From NCBI GenBank assembly GCA_946479435.1, contig CAMLFX010000054.1, positions 1-21,040 of the forward strand: 21,040 nt of DNA, given 5' to 3'. Both the position numbers and the translations under genes were made by a program. The notes beneath the pieces were generated by a model. It had not been told where the DNA came from. It made no database searches and saw nothing but the letters and a program-made list of their open reading frames with translations. The DNA comes from an uncultured Sphingobacteriales bacterium. Lineage in GTDB: Bacteria; Bacteroidota; Bacteroidia; Chitinophagales; Chitinophagaceae. Position 1 is the stretch's first letter; each line of letters begins with the position of its first letter. This document shows positions 15,067 to 21,040 of this stretch, piece after piece.

Positions 15067-16164
15067 ATGGATCAGGTTTTTTGGGGTAACTCCGTACAGT
15101 CGTGGCTAATAGCCTTGGGTATTGTTTTAGGCGCCATGCTGGTATTAAGAATAGTGGGTACGGTAGCTATAAGAAGAATTAAAAAGTTCACAGCAAATAG
15201 TAAAACCACCTGGGATGATTTTATTATCGATAATATTGAAGCCTCGGTAATACCATTGTGCTATGTGTTTGTGGTGTACATAGCGCTAAACACTTTGCAC
15301 TTTTCAGCAGCGGCCAATAAGGTAATTCATATAGCATGGCTGGTAGTGCTTACTTATTTTTTATTGCGCATTATTACGGCTGCGTTCAAAAAATTTGTGC
15401 ATTCCTTTATCAACAGGAACAATGAAGATGGCGAAGCAAAAGAAAAACAGGCATCGGGGCTGATTATCATCGTCAATATTATTATATGGCTGCTGGGCGT
15501 AGTTTTCCTGATAGATAATTTAGGTTACAATATTACCACGCTTATTGCCGGCTTAGGTATTGGTGGTATCGCTATAGCCCTTGCAGCGCAAACCATCCTT
15601 GGCGATCTGTTCAGCTATTTTGTTATCTTTTTCGACAGGCCTTTTGAAATAGGCGATTTTGTAGTGGTGCAGGATAAGTCGGGTGTAGTAGAATACATTG
15701 GCATTAAAACCACGCGCCTGCGTACTCTTGGTGGTGAACAATTGATCTGCTCCAATACCGACCTTACCAATTCCCGCCTGCACAACTACAAGCGTATGGA
15801 ACGCAGAAGGGTGCTGTTTACCTTAGGCGTTACTTATCAGACACCTCACACGCAGCTGGCACAAATACCACAGATAGTAAAGGATATCATCACTGCGCAG
15901 GAAAATGTTACCTATGACAGAGGGCACTTTTCTGCCTATGCTGCTTCAAGCCTCAACTTCGAATTTGTGTACTATATAGAAAGCGCCGATTATAATGTGT
16001 TTATGGATATACAGCAGCAGGTGTACCTGGATATATATGCTGCTTTCGAACAGCGCAGTATCGATTTCGCATACCCTACACAAACACTGTTCATACAGCA
16101 GGAGCAGCAACCACAGGAACAGCCAAATGGCATACAACGTACCGGCGACCGTATAGAAAACTAA
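15067..16164 (+). CDS. MscS-family mechanosensitive ion channel
   Basis: The 365-aa inner-membrane protein has about five membrane helices: ~13-36, ~57-76, ~85-108, ~130-150 and the pore helix near 160-200. The last is a Gly/Ala-rich helix (GLGIGGIAIALAAQTILGD) as in MscS TM3, ending in FDRPFEIGDFV. The beta domain follows (GVVEYIGIKTTRLRTLGGE, SNTDLTNSRLHNY), then a mixed alpha/beta cytoplasmic domain. It should open under membrane tension to release solutes after osmotic downshock. Two extra N-terminal helices compared with E. coli MscS place it among YnaI/YbdG-sized members. The start ATG follows an AT-rich stretch with no strong Shine-Dalgarno, as is usual here. The gene ends 6 nt from a convergent membrane-protein gene. 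Confidence 0.92.
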   Translation: MDQVFWGNSVQSWLIALGIVLGAMLVLRIVGTVAIRRIKKFTANSKTTWDDFIIDNIEASVIPLCYVFVVYIALNTLHFSAAANKVIHIAWLVVLTYFLLRIITAAFKKFVHSFINRNNEDGEAKEKQASGLIIIVNIIIWLLGVVFLIDNLGYNITTLIAGLGIGGIAIALAAQTILGDLFSYFVIFFDRPFEIGDFVVVQDKSGVVEYIGIKTTRLRTLGGEQLICSNTDLTNSRLHNYKRMERRRVLFTLGVTYQTPHTQLAQIPQIVKDIITAQENVTYDRGHFSAYAASSLNFEFVYYIESADYNVFMDIQQQVYLDIYAAFEQRSIDFAYPTQTLFIQQEQQPQEQPNGIQRTGDRIEN

Positions 16165-16170
16165 AACTAT

Positions 16171-16593
16171 CTATACAGTAGGTGTCTTTTTCCTGTTCAC
16201 GATATAGTACAGGCTGATGGCCATAAAGCCCAGCCAGAAACAATAGCCACCTAAATGGAAACGCTCACCCGTTAGCCTGTGCGATAGTGTATGCCTGAAA
16301 TCGTTGTAGGTAAATACTAAACCTGCAATGCCCAACAACAACGTAAGCATATAAGTTATCATAGCGTTTTTAGCGTTTGCATATTTGCGCACTAAATAAT
16401 GCGCCAGCATCCATACCAGGAATATGCCGAATACCAGCCCCGCACCTTGCCACCATACCTTGAAGAACGCATAGTTCTTATAAAAGAACTTGATACCCAC
16501 ACGCCCAATAAAAGATATTTTACTGAACAGGATACCTGCCGTAACAGATAATGCTAAAAGGAATGTAAGTAGGAGTGTGAGGCTGCGATTCAT
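16171..16593 (-). CDS. Small polytopic membrane protein of unknown function
   Basis: This 140-aa protein has four predicted membrane helices at roughly residues 4-23, 46-67, 77-97 and 113-131 and a basic end (NRKKTPTV). The family is not recognised. The ATG at 16593 (MNRSLTLLLTFLLAL) is preferred over the in-frame TTG at 16611, since the first helix begins right after it. It is convergent with the MscS-type gene (6-nt gap) and divergent from the small gene at 16654. There is no motif for an enzymatic role, so a membrane-associated accessory function is all that can be said. Confidence 0.75.
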   Translation of the reverse strand: MNRSLTLLLTFLLALSVTAGILFSKISFIGRVGIKFFYKNYAFFKVWWQGAGLVFGIFLVWMLAHYLVRKYANAKNAMITYMLTLLLGIAGLVFTYNDFRHTLSHRLTGERFHLGGYCFWLGFMAISLYYIVNRKKTPTV

Positions 16594-16653
16594 GTGGTAA
16601 AGTAATGTCAACTATATATCTTTAGCGAACATAAATTTAATTCTTGATTAGAA

Positions 16654-16980
16654 GTGAAACAAAAATATATAATAACTGTGGGCGAACCATGGAATTATGA
16701 AGGCTCTGATGGTCCGAATGAAATAATAGGAGTTCTACTTTTTATTCATGCTGATTATGCAATATTTAAATCTGATGGAATGCTAACTTTTGAAAGTATT
16801 GAAGGAGACCTATTGCTTTTACAACCAAGATATATAAGTCAAACTTTTATTCCACACTCGCGTCAAATTATCAATGGTGCCTTACTTCTTACGGATGATT
16901 GGCAAACATTGAATTTAGAAAGTCTGGAAAGCAATAGTAAGTTTGTTTTAATAGGGGATATCGAAAAGATTATCAATTAA
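16654..16980 (+). CDS. Small AT-rich protein of unknown function
   Basis: This 108-aa open frame appears to start at GTG 16654: an in-frame TGA lies at 16645 and only TTA and GAA lie between. The product looks like a soluble alpha/beta protein (KYIITVGEPWNY, IIGVLLFIHADYAIFKS, KFVLIGDIEKI) with no signal peptide. The family is not recognised. Base composition is clearly more AT-rich than the channel and oxidoreductase genes on either side, and it stands alone between opposite-strand genes. These are signs of a recently acquired small gene, for example an orphan immunity-type protein, but this is inference. Its TAA stop shares TTAA with the stop of the convergent fdhF gene. Confidence 0.6.
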   Translation: MKQKYIITVGEPWNYEGSDGPNEIIGVLLFIHADYAIFKSDGMLTFESIEGDLLLLQPRYISQTFIPHSRQIINGALLLTDDWQTLNLESLESNSKFVLIGDIEKIIN

Positions 16981-19295
16981 ATTGTAGCTTGATGCAACCT
17001 AATTTTCAAAATAACCATCTTCGATGTAGGTGTATTGCTTTTATCTGCCACACTATTGATAGGTACTAATACATTCGTTTCAGGGAAGTAAGTAGCGGTG
17101 CATTTCTCAGGTATGCTGAAGGGTATCACTAAAAATTTATGTGCTACACGCTCTACGCCGTCGTGGTAGTTGTACAAGTCCACAATGTCATTCGCTTTTA
17201 GTCCTGCAGCAGCAATATCTTTTTCATTCATGAAGATGACGCGGCGCTCATTGTGTATGCCACGGTAGCGGTCGTCAAGGCCATATATAGTGGTGTTAAA
17301 CTGGTCGTGACTGCGGATGGTCATCATCATATACTCATCATCGGCCAGTTGCTGCACGGTTACATCTGCAATATTGAAATGCGCTTTATTGGTACTGCTT
17401 ACATTGAATTTCCCTTCGCGCGATGTATTGGGCAGGTAGAAACCACCCGGCCTGCGCACACGCAGGTTATAGGCCTCAAAGCCCGGTATTACCAGTTCAA
17501 TATCGTTGCGTATATAGTCGTAATGCTCTAAGTACAGGTCCCAGTTAACGGTGCTTTTATCACCAAAGGTCGCTTTTGCCAAACGGGCTACAATAGCGGG
17601 CTCACTCATCAATTTATCAGATATGGGCTTCAACCCTCCTTTCGACATCTGCACCACACCCATCGAGTTCTCGCAGGTCACGAACTGGTCTTCTCCGTTC
17701 ATTACATCTTTATCGCTGCGGCCATAGCAGGGTAGTATAATGGCTTCTTCGCCATGCACCAGGTGGCTGCGGTTTAGTTTGGTCGATACCTGCACGGTAA
17801 GCTTGCATTTGCGCAAAGCACGCGCGGTATATTCCGTATCGGGGGTGGCTGATAGAAAGTTACCTCCCATCGCTATGAACACCTTTCCCTTGCCTTCCTG
17901 CATGGCATGTATACATTCCACTACATCATAGCCATGTTTGCGGGGCGGTTCAAAAAAATAGGTGCTCTTTAGCTTATCCAAAAACTCCTTCGATGGTTTT
18001 TCGTAGATGCCCATCGTGCGGTCGCCCTGCACATTGCTGTGCCCGCGCACGGGGCAAGTACCCGCACCCGGTTTGCCGATGCTGCCTTTTAGCAGTAATA
18101 GGTTCACTACTTCTTTAATGGTATCCACCGCATTCTTGTGCTGCGTAAGGCCCATGGCCCAGCAGGCTATTATCTTCTTGCTGTGCTTCAGTATCTCAAC
18201 GGTTTCTTCTATCTGCTGCATTGAGATACCACATGCCTCAGGCAGTGTATTGATATCGTATTTCTTAATGTTCTCAATCAGCTCATCATAGCCGGTTGTA
18301 TTGGCTGTAATGAATTCATGATCGAACACACTACCGGGGTTCTTTTCATCTTCTTCAATCAGTCGTGATGTGATGGCTTTCAGCAAAGCCATATCACCAT
18401 TCAGTTTCACTTGCAGGAAGATGTCAGTCAATTTTGCTTTGATGCCCAAAGCGCCTTTCACCGTCTGTGGATTGCTAAAGCTGATAAGCCCAGTTTCCGG
18501 CAGCGGGTTCACTGATATGATCTTCGCACCATTTTCTTTAGCCTTTTGCAAGGCTGAAAGCATACGCGGGTGGTTAGTACCGGGGTTCTGGCCCAGTATC
18601 ATGATTACCTCCGCCTCATAAAAATCTTCCAGGGTCACGGATCCTTTACCAATACCCAAAGATTCACCCAACGCTACACCGCTCGATTCGTGGCACATGT
18701 TCGAACAATCGGGCAGGTTGTTGGTGCCATACTCGCGCACGAATAACTGGTACAAATATGCAGCCTCGTTACTGGTACGTCCCGATGTATAAAATATCGC
18801 CTCATCGGGCGAATCCAGGTCGTTTAAATGTTCCGCTATTTTCTTAAAAGCATCATCCCAACTAATGGGCAGGTAGTGTGTGCCTCCTTTTGGTAGATAC
18901 ACAGGTTCGGCTACACGGCCTTTTTTGCCTATTTCGTAATCATTGAGTTTTGCCAGTTCGTATACCGAGTTATCGGAAAAGAATTTGGCGGTAAGCTTTT
19001 TGGTGGTGGCTTCTTCGGCTATGGCCTTGGCGCCATTCTCGCAATACTCGGCAATAGGTGAGCGCTCATCATCAGGGTCGGGCCAGGCACAGCCGGGACA
19101 ATCATAGCCATCCTTCTGGTTCAGCGTCAGGAGCGCCTTAAAACCTCTTGCTAGGCCCATTTCACCAAACACATGCCTTGCCGATGATATTACCGCAGGT
19201 ATGCCCGCAGCCATCACCTTCGCTTTTGTAAGCTTCAGTTTCTGGAATTCCTCAGGGTTTTCCGCATTAGGTATGGGCTGTTGCTCTTCGCTCAT
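16977..19295 (-). CDS. FdhF/YdeP-family molybdopterin oxidoreductase
   Basis: This 772-aa bis-MGD oxidoreductase is related to formate dehydrogenase H and E. coli YdeP. Near the N-terminus CPGCAWPDP gives Cys66 and Cys69, and YCENGAK gives Cys85, ligands of an Fe-S cluster; a fourth cysteine at the usual place is not obvious. The molybdenum site is SNMCHESSG: Cys201 followed by His202 lines up with the Sec-His pair of FDH-H. GQNPGTNHPRM and PVRGHSNVQGDRTMG are cofactor-binding stretches typical of the YdeP group. The C-terminal ~130 residues form the usual MGD-binding beta-barrel. No Tat signal is present, so it should be cytoplasmic. It is the last gene of the mobA-fdhD-small protein run. 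Whether formate is the true substrate is unknown; YdeP-type proteins are linked to acid resistance in E. coli. Confidence 0.9.
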   Translation of the reverse strand: MSEEQQPIPNAENPEEFQKLKLTKAKVMAAGIPAVISSARHVFGEMGLARGFKALLTLNQKDGYDCPGCAWPDPDDERSPIAEYCENGAKAIAEEATTKKLTAKFFSDNSVYELAKLNDYEIGKKGRVAEPVYLPKGGTHYLPISWDDAFKKIAEHLNDLDSPDEAIFYTSGRTSNEAAYLYQLFVREYGTNNLPDCSNMCHESSGVALGESLGIGKGSVTLEDFYEAEVIMILGQNPGTNHPRMLSALQKAKENGAKIISVNPLPETGLISFSNPQTVKGALGIKAKLTDIFLQVKLNGDMALLKAITSRLIEEDEKNPGSVFDHEFITANTTGYDELIENIKKYDINTLPEACGISMQQIEETVEILKHSKKIIACWAMGLTQHKNAVDTIKEVVNLLLLKGSIGKPGAGTCPVRGHSNVQGDRTMGIYEKPSKEFLDKLKSTYFFEPPRKHGYDVVECIHAMQEGKGKVFIAMGGNFLSATPDTEYTARALRKCKLTVQVSTKLNRSHLVHGEEAIILPCYGRSDKDVMNGEDQFVTCENSMGVVQMSKGGLKPISDKLMSEPAIVARLAKATFGDKSTVNWDLYLEHYDYIRNDIELVIPGFEAYNLRVRRPGGFYLPNTSREGKFNVSSTNKAHFNIADVTVQQLADDEYMMMTIRSHDQFNTTIYGLDDRYRGIHNERRVIFMNEKDIAAAGLKANDIVDLYNYHDGVERVAHKFLVIPFSIPEKCTATYFPETNVLVPINSVADKSNTPTSKMVILKIRLHQATI

Positions 19296-19297
19296 TT

Positions 19298-19666
19298 CTA
19301 TTCTGCCAGTAAGGGATTATCGAAATTGTCCGATTGGTCTTCCGTGGTTTCATCCAGGCATTTAAAGTCCTTCTCCAATAGCAGGTATAACTCACCATCC
19401 GCATCGTGCAGTGGTATATGTGCGTCAAAACCTACGCGTTCAGTATGCACCCATTCCTCAGCCATCGCATTGGGCATCCATAATATCAGCCTGTTATTAT
19501 CCAGTTCTGCGGTCAGTGTAGATTCGTCCGACTTCTGCAACGAGTATATAAATGTGCTCATACCCACATGCGTACGCTCTTCAATATATCCGGCCTTGCC
19601 AAATGCATCAATATCGCTTTTGGTGAGGCGGTAGCGTATAGAGTTTCCTTTTATCCTGAGTTTCAT
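19298..19666 (-). CDS. Small conserved-looking protein of the molybdenum operon (probably DUF7009)
   Basis: The 122-aa protein has strands at the N-terminus (MKLRIKGNSIRYRLTKSD), a WMPNAMAEEWVHTERVGFDAH middle with Trp and acidic residues, and the end LLLEKDFKCLDETTEDQSDNF. From memory this pattern (MKLRIKGNSIRxRLT ... EKDFxCL) belongs to the family named DUF7009. There is no signal peptide. It is placed 1 nt after fdhD and 2 nt before the fdhF-type gene, so all three are surely cotranscribed. The position suggests a dedicated role with the oxidoreductase, such as cofactor loading, a folding chaperone or a small subunit. No function is established that I know of. The short length argues against an enzyme with its own redox site; the only conserved-looking cysteine is in KCLDE. 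Confidence 0.8.
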   Translation of the reverse strand: MKLRIKGNSIRYRLTKSDIDAFGKAGYIEERTHVGMSTFIYSLQKSDESTLTAELDNNRLILWMPNAMAEEWVHTERVGFDAHIPLHDADGELYLLLEKDFKCLDETTEDQSDNFDNPLLAE

Positions 19667-19667
19667 G

Positions 19668-20498
19668 TTACAATTTTATCCTTTGTTCGCCGGTATATAT
19701 ATTAAATCGTTCACCTCTTAAAAAGCCTATAAGGGTCATGCCTATCTCTTCGGCAGTCTCTACTGCCAGGCTCGATGGAGCGCCTACCGCGCAAACCACT
19801 TTTATGCCTGCCATTGCCGCTTTCTGTATCAGCTCGAAACTGGCCCTTCCACTCAAAAGCAGCAAATGATTGTCTAAAGGTAATAAGTCTTTTTCAAGGG
19901 CGGCACCCACCAATTTGTCCAACGCGTTATGTCTGCCCACATCTTCACGCAGCAAAACCAGGTTACCATCTATATCGAAAATAGCTGATGCGTGCAAGCC
20001 ACCGGTTGTCTCAAAAACCTCCTGCTGTTTCCTTAATATACCGGGTAGGGTATAGATGAGTTCGGGGGTAAATTGGAGGCCTCTTTCTTTGGGTGAAATA
20101 TTACAAACAGTTTTAATAGCATCAATCGAAGCCTTGCCGCAAACTCCGCAACTCGAGGTGGTATAAAAATGCCTTTCCAGTTTGCCAAGGTTCAAATTAA
20201 TATTTTCATCCAACTGAATTTTTATTATATTATCATCGCTGCAGGGCACATGTACTACCGATTTTACATGTGTATAATTACTAATTATTCCTTCGGTGAA
20301 TAGAAAACCGATAGCTAATTCGGCATCATTGCCTGGTGTGCGCATGGTTATTGAAACGCTCTTTTCAACCGGGGCAGAGGAGGGGCCGTATTGAAGTTTT
20401 ACTTCAAGTGGCTCTTCTGTTGCCAGTCCGTCATCGGCTGTAAATGCATCATTCGCATTTACTTTTTTTATATGATAATTAGTTATTGATTGTTTCAT
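19668..20498 (-). CDS. fdhD: Formate dehydrogenase accessory sulfurtransferase FdhD
   Basis: FdhD passes sulfur from a cysteine desulfurase to the molybdenum cofactor, a step needed for activity of FdhF-type enzymes. This 276-aa protein has the key pair Cys117-Cys120 in SSCGVCGKASID. RTPGNDAELAIGFLFTEGII precedes it, and GGLHASAIFD, REDVGRHNALDKLVGA and LLSGRASFELIQKAAM follow, all typical of the family. Length and domain order are normal. The gene lies 1 nt before the small protein gene and 47 nt after the mobA-like gene. A TAGTTTTG (minus strand, 20527-20520) in that gap matches the -7 consensus but lacks a -33 element, so FdhD may or may not have its own promoter. Confidence 0.95.
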   Translation of the reverse strand: MKQSITNYHIKKVNANDAFTADDGLATEEPLEVKLQYGPSSAPVEKSVSITMRTPGNDAELAIGFLFTEGIISNYTHVKSVVHVPCSDDNIIKIQLDENINLNLGKLERHFYTTSSCGVCGKASIDAIKTVCNISPKERGLQFTPELIYTLPGILRKQQEVFETTGGLHASAIFDIDGNLVLLREDVGRHNALDKLVGAALEKDLLPLDNHLLLLSGRASFELIQKAAMAGIKVVCAVGAPSSLAVETAEEIGMTLIGFLRGERFNIYTGEQRIKL

Positions 20499-20545
20499 GA
20501 TATTTATTCAAAATCCTGACAAAACTACCATTCAAATATGTTTGA

Positions 20546-21040
20546 TTATCTATTATTTAGTTTATTAATTACTTCCTGATACTGCTGTAAGTTATCTATG
20601 CTAATTATTGACATATAATTAAGTGGTTCGATTACGTGTGCTTTTACATCTTCTAAAAGCATTCTTAGCGAATATTTATTTTGTTTGAAGTTTTGTTCCA
20701 ATTGATATTTAATATCATGTTGATAAACAGATATTAATGGTTCAATTAATTTAGCTTCAACATTGTAGAGTGAGGTCGATTTATTGAATTGAAGTGATAC
20801 TTCAGTTAATCGCTTTAATTCTTCTTTTTGTAAATAGGGATAATCGCACCCTACCACTAAAAAGCTTACATTAGGGTACTTATCGAAGGCAGTAAGTAAT
20901 GCTACCATCGGCCCTATATCACCGTATTGTTCATCATCCACTATTACGGCATATTTGTCAGGTATATTGGCTGCCTGCTCCTTGTTACAGGAAATAAAAA
21001 CACGTTCACATAGCTCATTTAGCATCTCGTACAGGTGGTA
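20546..21040 (-). CDS. MobA-like molybdenum cofactor guanylyltransferase (5' end outside window)
   Basis: The frame is open past the ATG at 21025 to the window edge (YHLYE precedes it), so the N-terminal part with the nucleotide-binding loop is missing. The visible 164 residues fit the GT-A nucleotidyltransferase fold of MobA: VFISCNKEQ, IVDDEQYGDIGPMVALLTAFD (linker to the GPM region), FLVVGCDYPYL (the metal-binding Asp within CDYP), then a helix-rich end. MobA attaches GMP to Mo-molybdopterin to give the bis-MGD cofactor that the FdhF-type protein needs. It heads the fdhD-small protein-fdhF run. The gene is more AT-rich than fdhF. Distinguishing MobA from a general molybdopterin nucleotidyltransferase (MocA type) would need the missing N-terminus, but the bis-MGD client favours MobA. 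Confidence 0.75.
   Translation of the reverse strand, partial: YHLYEMLNELCERVFISCNKEQAANIPDKYAVIVDDEQYGDIGPMVALLTAFDKYPNVSFLVVGCDYPYLQKEELKRLTEVSLQFNKSTSLYNVEAKLIEPLISVYQHDIKYQLEQNFKQNKYSLRMLLEDVKAHVIEPLNYMSIISIDNLQQYQEVINKLNNR

Noticed and set aside
1..21040. CRISPR array, insertion sequence or prophage
   Set aside because: No regularly spaced repeats, transposase or integrase frames, or phage structural genes were found on either strand.

Overview
The window looks like part of a Bacteroidota chromosome, most likely of Chitinophagaceae type. The evidence is a type IX secretion (T9SS) C-terminal sorting domain on a secreted metalloprotease, Bacteroidota-style -7 promoter boxes (TAnnTTTG), signal peptides ending in ...A-Q, a futalosine-pathway menaquinone enzyme, and a bifunctional-nuclease/UVR protein. 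Isoleucine is often encoded by ATA. Placement at family level is inference. No rRNA, tRNA, CRISPR array, insertion sequence or phage gene was found.

Layout. 1-1592 (+): the C-terminal end of a probable C45-type acyltransferase/hydrolase with a TPR-like tail, then a GT2 glycosyltransferase fused to DUF2062. 1578-2840 (-): a GT-C-type polytopic glycosyltransferase. 3003-4190 (+): a secreted transglutaminase-like protein. 4178-4978 (-): an alpha/beta hydrolase. 5116-10796 (-): a run read as parC-like topoisomerase IV subunit A, bifunctional nuclease, M43 metalloprotease with T9SS tail, then mqnE, ending in a strong terminator. 10977-13716 (+): a small secreted protein of unknown function, a LolA-like periplasmic protein, and an RhlE-type DEAD-box RNA helicase.

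13724-14742 (-): an unrecognised 231-aa protein and a small CX5R tyrosine-phosphatase-like protein, two bases apart. 14743-15066: the only gene-free stretch above 300 nt. It holds a palindrome, a perfect -7 box inside an inverted repeat, and a long repeat-bearing leader for the MscS-type channel gene at 15067-16164 (+). 16171-16593 (-): a small four-helix membrane protein. 16654-16980 (+): a small AT-rich orphan. 16977-21040 (-): a molybdenum enzyme operon read as mobA-like (cut by the window edge), fdhD, a small conserved-looking protein (probably DUF7009) and an FdhF/YdeP-type molybdopterin oxidoreductase.

How the parts fit. The clearest functional unit is the molybdenum operon. The MobA-like protein would build the guanine-dinucleotide form of the cofactor, FdhD would add the sulfido ligand, and FdhF/YdeP would be the client enzyme; the small protein wedged between fdhD and fdhF is the unexplained member. 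The other genes are mostly envelope, secretion and housekeeping functions. Genes are packed tightly: five convergent pairs overlap or nearly touch. Five genes appear to start at TTG or GTG because upstream stops leave no ATG. The best candidates for something undescribed are the phosphatase/231-aa pair, the structured region before the channel gene, and the small protein in the molybdenum operon.
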